DNA of 64,000 bases, taken from contig CP136064.1 of assembly GCA_032622095.1 (NCBI GenBank), positions 46,515,573-46,579,572 on the forward strand, given 5' to 3'. Shown piece after piece: positions 1 to 11,503 of this stretch. Origin of the DNA: Siphonodentalium dalli. Lineage: Eukaryota > Mollusca > Scaphopoda > Gadilida > Siphonodentaliidae. Every line of letters starts with the position of its first letter. The stretch's first letter is position 1. The translations under genes and the position numbers were made by a program. The notes under the pieces were generated by a model. The model ran no database searches. It worked only from the letters and a program-made list of their open reading frames with translations, and was not told the DNA's origin.

Positions 1-102
1 CATCCAATTCGACATCAACTTAACATCCCATAAGACATTTATCAGGCAACAAAACATAACAAATAATAGCAATAGACGATGGTCGTTAGGGCCTATACAT
101 AT

Positions 103-558
103 GTGACCCGCCATATCAAATCCAGTCGTAAGTCGGGATTTTTTACCCTGTGCCAATGCATTCTCTTATATATGCGAGTCGACCATAGGTCGCCTCGCAT
201 ATATAAGAGAATGCATTGGCCTAACAATTTTTTATCATTTTGTTTAAATAAATGTTTCTGACAATTTTTAGGACATAAAATAAAAAAACATCCATTACCC
301 TGCAGGGAGCCCCACACATATATAGAAGCATATAGAAGAGGGTCGTCTGCTCATGTTTGTCTGGGGCTCTGTATGTGTGAAATTATAAAATTGTTAAAGA
401 ATACAAGAAAAAATTATTAAAATTGTAAAAAATTGTTAGGCCAATGCATTCTCTTATATATGCGAGGCGACCTATGGTCGTTTCGCATATATAAGAGAAT
501 GCATTGGCACAGGGTAAAACAAATCCCGACTTACGACTGGATTTGATATGGCGGGTCA
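103..558. repeat. Foldback element A, copy 1, with twin 69-bp palindromes
   Basis: The ends are inverted repeats: TGACCCGCCATATCAAATCC at the left and its complement at the right, continuing through a CAGTCGTAAGTCGGGA block and a T-rich/A-rich run. Inside lie two 69-bp palindromes (152-220 and 440-508), each the reverse complement of the other and bounded by CCCTG...CAGGG. The spacer (221-439) is AT-rich and contains a smaller GAGCCCCA...TGGGGCTC inverted repeat near 307-373. No coding potential was seen. Further copies lie at 24961-25409 (inverted relative to this one) and 40939-41385. It resembles a non-autonomous foldback transposon; the superfamily is unknown because no clear target duplication is visible. 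Confidence 0.85.
152..220. repeat. 69-bp palindrome (PalA)
   Basis: Arms of 33 nt begin GCCAATGCATTCTCTTATAT and mirror to ATATAAGAGAATGCATTGGC, with one internal mismatch (T against the G expected) and a 3-nt centre ATA. The same 69-mer, in this or the reverse-complement orientation, occurs ten times in the window: 152, 440, 20543, 20692, 23883, 23986, 25010, 25292, 40989 and 41267. Each arm carries a TATATAAG word facing outward and a CCAAT at the outer end. Confidence 0.9.
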
Positions 559-1500
559 CCATCACCAATACAGCGCCACACGAAACATCCAAAATAGTGC
601 GATCAGAATGAGCATAAATAGCTTATTTTCGAAAGAGCTCTTCAATTTTCATCTTTGGTTGGTAATGAAGTAAAAACGCTCTTTATAAAATGTGATTTTT
701 CGAATATTCTGGCGTCGAAGAATACGAAACCTGGTAAAACTCATTATTCAGAAGTCTAACGACACAAGAATCTTTCATAAATGGGTTTACTGATTTGTTC
801 TCCCATTGTTGTCTGATGTAGAATACGTAAGAATAGAAGTGTTATAGTGTCTAATCGTATGGGGTTTATTGAATTTCCAATTATTATCTGAAAGAAACTT
901 ATTAGCTTGAATTCTAAGTGTCATCCCTTGACGTATAGTTTATACACAGGGACGTGGCTAGATGTGACTCAGATCAGTATGACAATTTAATTTCGCACAC
1001 CCACCCCCTTCGGGTTAGATGTTTCAAACTGAATGGTATCCTAAAATTTCCAGTTATCGAACAAATTGTTGGCAAATTCTCATCAGTCCATCGCATATGC
1101 ACCATTCCCACCCCCCCCCCCACCACGATGACCTTACATATACATTTAGTGTAAACAATATTTTATTATCAAGAATAGCACATATACTACATAATATACA
1201 CTCTTATAACTAATGTGTAGAAATAGTCCGGTCGCCAACCCCCCGAAATTCAAGGATGCGTGTTTTGGCGTATAAAGTTTTTTTCTCTGCGGATTTTGTT
1301 AATTCAGTCATCCGACATCAATATTTTATCGGCTGGCCATCTGTCAGCCTTGAGCAATTTTTTTCATAGCAACCTAAAAAGTATACCCCCCCCCAATTTT
1401 TTCCCAGACTTGAAACCAGTTACTTGGAATTTGTTGCAAATTCACATGACTAATCTGGAAAATGTATATATTTTCATTAAGCTAAGACATAATGACACTA
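559..1500. other. No gene or clear repeat recognised
   Basis: AT-rich sequence with a C-homopolymer near 1108 and 1385. Only short, unconvincing ORFs are present. One copy of the recurring word AAAGAGCGTT sits at 675-684 on the minus strand. Confidence 0.5.
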
Positions 1501-2600
1501 TTTCGTGCCAAAATTGAAACTCACCATCCAAGATGGCTACCAAAATGGCCACCGGAAGTTAAAATATCTTCTAGATCAGTTCATGCTGTTTGGAACTGGT
1601 TGAGTAATATGACTTTATTTTGTATTTTGTATTTTAACTGATCATTGGATCAATTAAATATGCAATTATTGGGGTCCTACCCGCTTGTGATCCCTCAAAA
1701 ATTCGATTTTACAGAACACGGTATAAAATTTCACAAAAAATCACAACTCGGATTCTAGTCATATTTCAACAAGAAATGAACAGAAGGTTGCAATTAAGTA
1801 AGGCATACTATTACCTATGAATATTCCAACTAAGTGAAACCACAATTCTTACTTTGGCTCAAGATGGCTGCCAAAATGGCCGCCAAAATATGGAAAATGG
1901 TAAATATTGCCCTAGGGTGTCCTGCAATCGCTTACAAGTTGTGGTTGATGTACAAAATGGGCTATTATGCCCTCTATACATTGAATACTAACATGTCTGC
2001 TGCATCATGGTTAATTGTTACTGTTGTTATCACTGACATCACCAATTGGACTTTTCTCACAAAAACTTGACATAAATATCGGCAAAAATTAACTTTTCTG
2101 GTTTGGACAATTTTTTCTAGTAATATTGTAACTATCATTGAATTGAAAGGTGTGTATTGTATTGGTCTATCTTAAATGTGTCACACTACGGTGTTTATAG
2201 AACAAATTGCTCGAGATGGCTTCCAAAATGGCAACCAAATTGGTAATAAGTTATTGTTTTACATTTATCATTATAACATTATATATATATAATTATTCTC
2301 TGCGTTATCCGAAAATGTAGCAAATTGTGACCCATTTGGTTATTATATGTGTTAGTTAATTAACTGACAATTAAATGTTCTATTATGGCTGAACCAGTTC
2401 CGTATGGGGCATGACAAATTCATTTTAAATTATGGAATTTTGCGGAGAACTTCTTTTGTGATTCTGACCATATTATTGGAAGGAAATGGGCAGAACTTTG
2501 AGACGGAACTGAGATGAACCATAATATATGACTCTTCTGGTCTATTATGATAAAAAAATATCAACTGGATACAGGATGGATGCCAATATGGTAGCCAGGG
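1500..2600. repeat. Decayed repeat E with 'aagatggc...caaaatggc' blocks
   Basis: Three blocks of the form AAGATGGCnnnCAAAATGGC lie near 1530, 1858 and 2212, roughly 340 bp apart. The stretch 1621-1830 aligns by eye with the reverse complement of about 63480-63680, and 2330-2420 resembles 62930-63050 inverted. It is therefore a relative of the large foldback element at 62621-63992. No intact coding region is present. Confidence 0.6.
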
Positions 2601-3040
2601 AGTTACTCTGTGAGCATAGGTGAGGTGAATAGGTATACATGGAGTTAGTGTATGTCATGAATGATGTGAATAAGCATACAATGAGTGACTATATGGCTAT
2701 GAGTGTGTTGTCCATAGTGAGATGTATAGGTATACAGGGAGAGGTCATGGTCAGGTGTGTGGTGAATCGGTATGAACGGAGTTGACTGTATGGTGTACCC
2801 CGCTCGACAAAACAATGGGGCTGAAACTCGTCCTGTGTCACGTGAACCTTCTGTGTATATTCTCTTTATGTTTACGTTGTAATTCTGGAGACACTACAGA
2901 TATATTATAAGCACATCACAATAAGGAATTTCCACCTGACAGATTGTACTGTATCCCAAGACCCTCTAGACCGATCGTTGTGAACGTTTACATGCCTAGT
3001 AAGTATCATAAGACCGTACTGCGATATGTTTATTTTTAAA
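2601..3040. other. Degenerate GA/TG-rich tract, no gene seen
   Basis: 2590-2790 contains loosely repeated phrases such as 'aggtatacatggag', 'ataggtatacaggga' and 'tcggtatgaacggag', suggesting an old tandem array. The rest is unremarkable. Confidence 0.35.
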
Positions 3041-3265
3041 CTGTTAAAGGTACGGTTGGCCTTGGCGGTGGGTATCCTGTGAAAATATTTCCACCCGTCA
3101 AAAACCGCCACAAACAGAAAGAACATCAAAATGTAGAATACTTTGTCCTTATACAAATAAGAAATATCACATAAACAGTATGTTATTGTGATATATTTAC
3201 ATACACCTGATATCTCTTCCGATTTCCCCATAGCGTTACGGTAGACACACCCCCTTATTCAATGC

Positions 3266-3326
3266 GTTCATAAACCTATGAACGTAACGTGACATCACTT
3301 TCAATGTCGTTCATAGGTTTATGAAC
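3266..3326. repeat. 18-bp perfect inverted repeat
   Basis: GTTCATAAACCTATGAAC (3266-3283) is mirrored perfectly at 3309-3326. Each half is itself a short 7-bp hairpin. Immediately after, the phrase 'ggaaatcaccggggattgtcg' occurs twice in tandem (about 3337-3379). All of this lies inside the material that interrupts element D copy 1. Confidence 0.7.
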
Positions 3327-3754
3327 ACATTGGTCCCGGAAATCACCGGGGATTGTCGGAAATCACCGGGGATTGTCGAACATTACCGACTGCTTGAGTA
3401 TCTAGTCAGCCAATACGCAAAGGATTTGATAGCAAACAATATGTAATCGAGGTTCACGATCGAATGGCTAGTGGCATCAAATCGTGAGCACGGGTGGCAC
3501 GACTATCAGAATGTTGGTTATCATATAATCCCATATCCCATAATATGTCAAATATAGCGAATTATCGAAATATGAAATACAACGAAAAATCGAAATAGGA
3601 AAATACAGCGAAATATAGAGCGAAATATAGAAATAGGAAATTATTTTTATAAACGAAATAACGGAGATATTTGAAAAAGTGTTTTTGACGAAATAACGGA
3701 CATATTTGGAGAAGTGTTTTAAAGAGCGTAAGTATATAAATATAAATAATAAAA

Positions 3755-3887
3755 GGCGGATTCAACGTGGTCATGAGTTTTTGACCGCGATAAAAAATCA
3801 GCAAACTCCGCATGAACCCCTTCGGGGTTCATGCAGTTTGGTGAATGTTTCTCGCGGTCAAAATCCCATGACCACATTAAAACCGCC
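3755..3887. repeat. 133-bp foldback element with GC-rich tip hairpin
   Basis: The outer arms GGCGG...GTGGTCATGAG...TTTTGACCGCGA pair with the reverse complement at 3853-3887. At the centre a separate 11-bp stem (GCATGAACCCC, loop TTC) spans 3810-3834. The whole could fold into one long hairpin. It is nested inside the insertion within element D copy 1. Confidence 0.75.
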
Positions 3888-4396
3888 GTTCATTTCTTAT
3901 ATGTTTGACCATTGTTATGTAAACAAAAGCATAAAAAGTTACTTTTCTGGTGTTTGTTTATATTATGATGGTAAACATAAAGAGCGTTCTTTGTTGGTGA
4001 ATTCCTGATATGGGACTAATAAAGAGCGTTATGCCATTTGTGTGTGATTAGCCAGTAGCATTGTGCTGTCTTCTGTAACACAATCAGGCTCTTGCTTAGG
4101 TAAAATATAGTAGATCTTTATGGTAACATGGTGTTTACGCGATGGTCATGGTATCTATGAACGAAACTGTATGCGTTTTTATGTTTTTCTGTTTACGGTG
4201 TTTGGAACAAATATGAATATTTTCGACAATTACGGCATCCCGTGCCTTTAACACTTACGTACAGATGATCTTACATAATTAGATTACTTTAATGTATATA
4301 TTTTATCGCACGTGTTGTACCAACATTAATTTCGTAAACCGTTTTATAACACGCATGTTGTGTTACGGTAAAATAATATAAACGATTATTATTAAA

Positions 4397-4421
4397 TCTA
4401 CTATATATTTTGAGAACTCCG

Positions 4422-4452
<31 letters not shown>

Positions 4453-4818
4453 ATATATGTGTGTGTATATATACTTTATAGAATCGAAAACGGCTGCACC
4501 GATCGAGACCAAACTTCCCATCTAAGGATAAAAACCCACGGGAATGGTCGTCGCGCCGTAAATCGGGTCAAATTGAAAACAAAAAATTAAATTAAAAAAT
4601 TAAAAAGGCACAATTAACTCATTGAAAAACAAAAAATTAAATAAAAAAATTAATTAACAAAATTAATTAAAAAACCAGTAAATTAAAACAGCACAATTAA
4701 CTCATTGAAAAACACAAAATTAAATAAAAAAATTAATTAAAAAAATTAATTGAAAAAACTCATTAAAAAAATTGTCATGTTTCTGACGATTGCCGCCAGT
4801 GGCGGACTAACCTGATAG
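4397..4818 (+). mobile_element. Helitron-like non-autonomous element H1
   Basis: The start TCTACTATATATTTTGAG follows an A, as Helitron 5' ends (A^TC) do. The 3' end has a hairpin CCGCCAGTGGCGG about 11 nt before a decayed CTRR-like end (TGATAG). The next element begins TCTACTATGTATTTTGAG immediately, so this copy is joined end to end with its neighbour. An (AT)n/(GT)n microsatellite follows the 5' end at 4424-4465. There is no Rep/helicase coding. Helitron assignment rests on the terminal signals only. Confidence 0.6.
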
Positions 4819-4843
4819 TCTACTATGTATTTTGAGAACTCCG

Positions 4844-4880
<37 letters not shown>

Positions 4881-5892
4881 GTGTGTGTATATCCTTTATA
4901 GACGCGAAAACGGCTCCACCGATTGAGCCCAAACGTCCTATATAAGGGTAAACAACCCACGGGAATGGTCACTGGACCATTCGCGAGCCCGTGCGAACAC
5001 TCCTTCACCCTTCAACTGCCACCGCAATGGGGATTGATGTGTTAATGATTAAACAGCGCTAGTATCTGCGGTGTCGTTGCTAAAGATCGTTACATCGGAA
5101 ATATTCATGCATTTCCATTTCATAGAACTCACTTCTACGAATCCCAGGGGTGGCGAAATTGTTAATAAATGCGTTTATGTTTCTTCGATAATTGCCTAAT
5201 ACAATTAAAGCGTGGAGTCTGTCCATTTTCCCATGAAAAATCATATTCTGGAACCACCGGGTTCGAGATATTTTGTTCTTTCCGACATCGTAATTTTTGT
5301 AACTCGAAATCACTCGATTCGGCGTCAATTCAGCCCTTGTGGGGCCTTCTAAAATTATGTCTTCACTTCCCAGTTATGCCCCAGGGTGTGGACTATGAGG
5401 AGAGATTTATTGGAAGTCATAAGATATTTTGTATTGCCCGGGAACAATTCTTTTGAGTTGATTCCATCGATCGTCTTATGTTTCCGTTTTCGATGCATCG
5501 CGTAAATAACGTACTTGTACTTCGCCTACATCATACCGTAATCATACCGTTATTGACGTCATCGCCGAGAGTTTGTCCGCCCGAGGTGACCTTGACCTTG
5601 AAACGGGTACCCACAAATGACATTGGGCGGGTACGCACAAATGACCTTGGGCGATATCTCGGTAGTCAACTGTGCCATCGATGTGAAATTTGTTATGTAT
5701 GGTCAACTCGGGACGGGAAATATTTTTGTCAGGTTATTTTGTTCACCGAACATGACCTTGACCTTCAAACGGGTACCCGCACATGATAGCATGCTGTCGG
5801 CGTGCCTGTACGGGGTTACATTGAAAAACAAAAATTAATGGATCGACCAAAGCCATGGGACGAATCCCGCCAGTGGCGGGATAATCTGCTAG
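4819..5892 (+). mobile_element. Helitron-like non-autonomous element H2
   Basis: The 5' end is TCTACTATGTATTTTGAG. The 3' end is hairpin CCCGCCAGTGGCGGG, 8 nt, then CTAG (a perfect CTRR), followed at once by the 5' TC of the next copy. It includes an (AT)n tract at 4843-4890, 'cgaaaacggct..accgatt' phrases shared with H1 and H3, and several GACCTTGACC-like words. The first 4-kb tandem unit begins inside it, at 5751. Short ORFs here look like chance. Confidence 0.6.
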
Positions 5893-6358
5893 TCTACTAT
5901 ATATTTTGAGACGTTTGTATATGTGTATATCCTTTATAGACTCGAAAACGGCTGGACCGATTGAGCCCAAACTTGCTATCTAAGGGTAAAAATCCACGAG
6001 AACTGCCATCGCACCGCTTCGGAGAACGTCCGAGTACTCCTTCACTCTTCGCCCTGCCACCGTCGTTGGAATTGATGGGTTAATGAATTAATGATTAAAG
6101 AGCGTTCGTATATGCGGTGTCGTTGTTAAAGAGCGTTTATATACACGAGTATAAATACGGCTCAATCGACCGTCTCGGAAACTGGGATACCTCGGTCGTC
6201 AGCGGTGACATCGACGTGAAATTTGTTATGTATGGTCAACTCGGGACGGGGAATATTTTTGTCGGCGTGCCTGTATACGGGGTTACCTTGAAAAACAAAA
6301 ATTAATGGATCGACCAAAGCCATGGGACCAATCCCGCCAGTGGCGGGCTAATCTGCTA
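5893..6358 (+). mobile_element. Helitron-like element H3
   Basis: It starts TCTACTATATATTTTGAG right after CTAG and ends with the CCCGCCAGTGGCGGG hairpin and TAATCTGCTATAG, a slightly altered 3' end. It contains the word AAAGAGCGTT at 6097 and 6128. The same element recurs in units 2 and 3 of the tandem triplication, near 9973-10440 and 14044-14510. Confidence 0.55.
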
Positions 6359-6720
6359 TAGTATATTATATGTTTTGGAACTTCTGTCTGTATGTGTGTG
6401 TATATGTGTGTGTTATAGACTAGAACACTGCTCGACCGATCCGACTCAAATTTGGCATGTTGGCCTACTTTGATCCCGGGAACAATATGGGCGGGTTCAC
6501 GTGCGACCGTGTCCTTGAACTTGACCTTAACCTCGCTCATATACGCTCATGTTTCCGGACCTCGACTGATCCGACTCAAATTTGGTATGTAGGCCTACTT
6601 TGATCCCGGGAACAGTATGGGCCGGTTCAGTTTCACGTGCGACCTGTCCTTGACCTTAGCCTCGCTCATATACGCATATATAGGCATGTTTCAGTCCGCC
6701 TGGACAAAGATAGTTATTAC
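6359..6720 (+). repeat. Helitron-related tail H4 with duplicated block
   Basis: It begins TATATTATATGTTTTGGAAC, a diverged version of the H1-H3 5' end, and then has two copies (6420-6550 and 6560-6680) of a block with 'gatccgactcaaatttgg' and 'ctactttgatcccggga'. A minus-strand relative lies at about 54930-55225. No 3' hairpin was found, so the right boundary is uncertain. Confidence 0.45.
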
Positions 6721-7318
6721 TATTATTTTGATGATGTGAGATAGTATTAACCCACAGAGTGCGCTCATGCTTGAGTTTGTGTGGCGGTAGTGCTCAGTCG
6801 CAGTCACACAACAGTTATGAGAATACTAAATTAATTTTAAGATTCGTTCGAAGAACAGCTTAGTTCTGCATGTAACCCCCGACCATGCCAAGACTTGGGG
6901 ACACCATGCCATCATTATAATGTCTTTGTCCGATCGTGTGCCGACTCATTTTGAACACATATATATATGCCAAGTCACCATATATGGATAGGTCCACTTG
7001 TCAACGGAATATTCTGGCCTTCGAACACCACCACAAATAATTGCTCAGTGAATTGTGAATTTTGTGATTAAAACAAAATTGACTCTCCCTAATCAGTTGT
7101 TGTTTTGTCAAGCATATACAACCACTCACCAATGTGTTAGTCATACGATATATTGGTAACACATCACAGATTATCTTCCCAAAGTTTCATTGCATTCTTA
7201 CTACCACATCTAAAGCTATCTCTGAAATTATTAGTAGGGAACTTACTTTTTTATATTAGTATCCACGATAAGCAACTGTTTTTGTTGTGTTTAACACCTA
7301 TTACATTTTTGTTTACAG

Positions 7319-7423
7319 CGAGATGTGACACAAACCCATGTACGGGGGATTCAAAATTTCAAGGAGAGGATTGTCAGTGCTACTGTCGCGGAGATACAGA
7401 ATTCGACATAGTGCTTTGCACAA
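7319..7423 (+). CDS. EGF-like cysteine-rich exon, module 1 (partial gene)
   Basis: A 105-nt exon, phase 1 at both ends, between a strong acceptor (pyrimidine-rich, TTTACAG) and a strong donor (A|GTAAGT). It encodes 35 residues with spacing CX4CX10CXCXCX10C, consistent with a small six-cysteine EGF-like extracellular module. An RGD tripeptide follows the fifth cysteine. This copy reads TEFD where the other two read TEYD. Similar cysteine-rich segments followed by Thr-rich linkers and ShK domains occur, as I recall, in molluscan astacin-type metallopeptidases, but no catalytic HExxH exon is visible in the window. The longer open frame upstream of the acceptor is intron read-through. Function: inferred secreted or cell-surface protein module. 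Confidence 0.65.
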
Positions 7424-8412
7424 GTAAGTTCTCACGGACACCGTTAAATAGGACAGATCGTCATGAACATGTCCGTTACCATGGAGCCCCAGACACGACA
7501 CGGTTATGCCCTTAATAATAATGGTTATCGAATGAAATACTAAGCTGGGCAAAAGTTATTAACAGTATATATATGTACTGAATGCGACATTGTAAAACAA
7601 AGCCAGTGATGTGGCGGGGGTTGGGGGGGGGGGGGGTGGTGGATGAATGTGAGGTGCAGTGAACTTCACTAAATGTAGTTGGAAATTACGTAACTGACAT
7701 ATCAGTTGTAAATAATTTCAGACCAAAATAGAGAATTGGTCTAGCAGTTTGATTTTCCTACCAGTAATCGGTGTGGTCTTTTTTTTAATTCTCAAACCAA
7801 ATATATTCCCATATCTTTTGACAAACATGGCCATCAGTTGGAAAAGTTACAATCCTATGGGTGTTATGTTGGAACACATGTCTTCTAGCAACATCCCTGA
7901 ACTCAGTTGAACTACTGTCTGCAAGTTATTTATACTTAACACAAAAATGGAGGTTATGGTCTAATTGACGATAGGATCAAGTTACCTTTTGATATTTTAG
8001 TTTAATTATGGACCGCGCAGCAATCTTTTTAACAATGGCAGACGGCAGCTTAGTTAGCTATCTTCATTCACAAAACATTTGTGTCTGAGATAAATGTCAG
8101 TTCCTGCCGAAGTTTTACGCATTTAACCGATCCAATACCGAATTAAACAAGCCGCCGGATTCGTAGTATTTTTACACTATCAACCCTACTTATGCCATAA
8201 ACGTCATAAACGTGAGAGTACGTCCCCTTCCGATGCCCATACATGACTAACGAGGCCTGCTATTAACATGCTCATATATGCATGTTCTGTCATATTATTA
8301 TAGGATATATATAAAGTGGAACCTTGACAAATATACAACAATGTGTGTTATTACGTATGGTCAGATTGTGCGTCTTCAAATGGAACTTGAGCTAATCACT
8401 TTCTTACAACAG

Positions 8413-8493
8413 ATTCATCAGCGACAAATGCGACAACGGCTACCTCTAAGATGGCACCAACAACGAACACAACAGAGGAAGTTACAACTGAAG
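8413..8493 (+). CDS. Thr-rich linker exon, module 1 (partial gene)
   Basis: It follows an AG acceptor (TTACAACAG). Reading on from the phase-1 EGF exon gives 27 residues rich in Thr, Asn and Glu (TNATTATS, TTNTTEEVTT), typical of O-glycosylated linkers in secreted proteins. No GT donor gives the needed phase. A GC donor (AAG|GCGAGC) would end the exon at 8493, making it 81 nt and symmetric phase 1. If that donor is not used, the frame runs to a TAG at 8510-8512 because the 666-bp block present in unit 3 is missing here. The frame is clear; the 3' border is uncertain. Confidence 0.45.
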
Positions 8494-8519
8494 GCGAGCA
8501 TAACTACTATTAGTTACAT

Positions 8520-8850
8520 CTAACACTATCTCTTCATGAGCCATGCATTTATGTCTATAAATAGGTTATTAGCATTGACATTTTGGCGAAATATCAGGAG
8601 TGAATTTCTTTATCTTCGATGAAATTGGAAAAGGAAGTTCACTGGGATTACAAAATTAGGACTGCCCGCTTGTAGTTGCAGCTAACAGTATCTCTTGATG
8701 ACCCATGCATTTATTTCTATAAATACGTCATTATAATTGACATTTTGACGAATTTTCCGAAGTTAACTTGTTTATCTTCGACGAAAATGGAAAAGGAAGT
8801 TATAAACAACGTTCATTGGCATTACAGAGTTTGGACTGTCCGCTTTCTAA
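8520..8850. repeat. 162-bp tandem duplication inside each unit
   Basis: The block starting 'ctaacactatctcttcatga' at 8520 is repeated, diverged, from 8682. The same pair is present in unit 2 (from about 12591) and unit 3 (from about 17341), so the duplication is older than the 4-kb triplication. Confidence 0.75.
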
Positions 8851-9299
8851 CTAAACAAACAAGCTATTAAATAAATTGGACAGCTATGATCGGACATTTG
8901 TAAGATCATTAAATTTCACCAATAAGTCTAATGCTGATATACCGATATTGCAACAAGTATCGTACAGGGTATAGTTTCAGATTGGCCGTGACTTCTGGCG
9001 GCAATCCGATTGCGCGAAATGAGCCTGTTACTATAAATAGATAAATAATAGTAGTTGAGTAGGATAGTATCGTAAAAATAGTATAGCAGCCAATCAGAAT
9101 GCGAGAAATGCACGTGAGATGTAATATATTGGAATAGACTATTATTTATTTGGGGGGGGGGGGGGTGCAGCAAATATTAGCAGATGGTAGACAAGCGAAC
9201 ACCATGGGATTGATTGTTGCTAACCTAATACGTACACGATTAGATAGCGAACGATACTTAAGGTTAGGATTACATTTCGGAATAAGTATCCAGCGTTAA

Positions 9300-9830
9300 A
9301 GATACGGGTGGCGTTGGCGGTGGGTATGTTAAAGATACGGGTGGCGTTGGCGGTGGGTATGCTGTTAAAATATTCAGATCCGTCAAAAACCCGCCATAAA
9401 CAGAAAGAATAGTAAAATATAGACAGACTTTGTTCTTATAACAATCAGAAATATGGCATAAACAGTATGTTATTGTCAAATGTTTTCCTCTGTTATGTAA
9501 ACAAAAGCAAAAATAAAACGTCATATATAGAACCTGGCTTTTGTTTAGATCCGGATATTGTAAACATACAGAGCGTTATTTGTTACTGTTTTCCTGATAT
9601 GGAAATAATAAAGAGCGTTTACATCATTTGTGTGTGATTAACCAATAGAATTGCGCCGTGTTATGTAAACAGAAGCAAAATTTCTGTAACACGAGCGGGT
9701 TCTTGTGACTTGTTTATATATACACCATCGTACGTCTTGACGACAATATACTATTTACGCGCTGATTATGTTTAGCATATGAACAAAACTATATATATTT
9801 TAATATTCCTTCCGTTGATGGTGATTTTAA
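9300..9830. repeat. Element D in unit 1, right end cut
   Basis: It starts AGATACGGGTGGCGTTGG after TTAA (9296-9299). The first 33 bp are duplicated in tandem (9296-9328 and 9329-9361). It contains 'gttatgtaaacaaaagc' and AAAGAGCGTT (9610) like other D copies. It ends at the tandem-unit junction rather than at a TTAA. Confidence 0.7.
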
Positions 9831-11398
9831 CATGACCTTGACCTTCAAACGGGTACCCGCACATGATAGCATGCTGTCGGCGTGCCTGTACGGGGTTACA
9901 TTGAAAAACAAAAATTAATGGATCGACCAAAGCCATGGGACGAATCCCGCCAGTGGCGGGATAATCTGCTAGTCTACTATATATTTTGAGACGTTTGTAT
10001 ATGTGTATATCCTTTATAGACTCGAAAACGGCTCGACCGATTGAGCCCAAACTTGCTATCTAAGGGTAAAAATCCACGAGAACTGCCATCGGACCGCTTC
10101 GGGGAACGTCCGAGTACTCCTTCACTATTCGCCCTGCCACCGTCGTTGGAATTGATGGGTTAATGGGTTAATGATTAAAGAGCGTTCGTATATGCGGTGT
10201 CGTTGTTAAAGAGCGTTTATATACACGAGTATAAATACGGCTCAATCGACCGTCTCGGAAACTGGGGATATCTCGGTCGTCAGCGGTGACATCGACGTGA
10301 AATTTGTTATGTATGGTCAACTCGGGACGGGGAATATTTTTGTCGGCGTGCCTGTATACGGGGTTACCTTGAAAAACAAAAATTAATGGATCGACCAAAG
10401 CCATGGGACCAATCCCGCCAGTGGCGGGCTAATCTGCTATAGTATATTATATGTTTTGGAACTTCTGTCTGTATGTGTGTGTATATGTGTGTGTTATAGA
10501 CGAGAACACTGCTCGACCGATCCGACTCAAATTTGGCATGTTGGCCTACTTTGATCCCGGGAACAATATGGGCGGGTTCACGTGCGACCGTGTCCTTGAA
10601 CTTGACCTTAACCTCGCTCATATACGCTCATGTTTCCGGACCTCGACTGATCCGACTCAAATTTGGTATGTAGGCCTACTTTGATCCCGGTAACAGTATG
10701 GGCCGGTTCAGTTTCACGTGCGACCTGTCCTTGACCTTAGCCTCGCTCATATACGCATATATAGGCATGTTTCAGTCCGCCTGGCAATGATAGTTATTAC
10801 TATTATTTTGATGATGTGAGATAGTATTAACCCACAGAGTGCCCTCATGCTTGAGTTTGTGTGGCGGTAGTGCTCAGTCGCAGAGTCACACAACAGTTAT
10901 GAGAATACTAAATTAATTTTAAGATTCGTTCGAAGAACAGCTTAGTTCTGCATGTAACCCCCGACCATGCCAAGACTTGGGGACACCATGCCATCATTAT
11001 AATGTCTTTGTCCGATCGTGTGCCGACTCATTTTGAACACATATATATGCCAAGTCACCATATATGGATAGGTCCACTTGTCAACGGAATATTCTGGCCT
11101 TCGAACACCACCACAAATAATTGCTCAGTGAATTGTGAATTTTGTGATTAAAAAAAAATTGACTCTCCCTAATCAGTTGTTGTTTTGTCAAGCATATACA
11201 ACCACTCACCAATGTGTTAGTCATACGATATATTGGTAACACATCACAGATTATCTTCCCAAAGTTTCATTGCATTCTTACTACCACATCTAAAGCTATC
11301 TCTGAAATTATTAGTAGGGAACTTACTTTTTTATATTAGTATCCACGATAAGCAACTGTTTTTGTTGTGTTTAACACCTATTACATTTTTGTTTACAG

Positions 11399-11503
11399 CG
11401 AGATGTGACACAAACCCATGTACGGGGGATTCAAAATTTCAAGGAGAGGATTGTCAGTGCTACTGTCGCGGAGATACAGAATACGACATAGTGCTTTGCA
11501 CAA
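11399..11503 (+). CDS. EGF-like cysteine-rich exon, module 2
   Basis: Same 105-nt phase 1-1 exon as at 7319, with intact splice signals, all six cysteines and the RGD. It reads TEYD like module 3. It could splice directly to the module 1 and module 3 exons without breaking the frame. Confidence 0.65.

Larger units (their letters stand above)
3048..4247. repeat. TTAA-flanked element D, copy 1 (interrupted)
   Basis: The element starts AGGTACGGTTGGCCTTGGCG directly after TTAA (3044-3047) and ends ATCCCGTGCCT directly before TTAA (4248-4251). The TTAA duplication and short inverted ends are those expected of piggyBac-like or other TTAA-specific transposons (inference). An uninterrupted copy at 43910-44405 is only 496 bp, so about 3190-3895 here is inserted material. 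Two AAAGAGCGTT words lie at 3979 and 4021. No transposase is encoded, so it is non-autonomous. Confidence 0.75.
5751..9830 (+). repeat. 4-kb tandem unit 1 of 3
   Basis: Nearly identical to 9831-13901 and, with one extra 666-bp block, to 13902-18654. Contents in order: the end of Helitron-like H2, H3, H4, an EGF-like exon, a G-homopolymer, a Thr-rich exon, a 162-bp tandem duplication (8520 and 8682), and element D cut off before its right end. Differences from unit 2 are scattered point changes and small indels, which indicates recent duplication. Confidence 0.95.

Noticed and set aside
152-220. Palindrome as a transcription terminator or tRNA-like structure
   Set aside because: No Pol III A/B boxes and no tRNA fold. 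The AT-rich stem recurs only inside mobile elements.
5478-5838. Overlapping open frames within Helitron-like H2
   Set aside because: Their sequence is shared with the non-coding repeats H3 and H4. They have no domain similarity and no Rep or helicase motif.
7153-7515. 120-codon open frame covering the EGF-like exon (repeated at 11233 and 15298)
   Set aside because: The part before 7319 is hydrophobic intron translation ahead of a strong acceptor, and the part after 7423 follows a strong donor. Only the exon is annotated.
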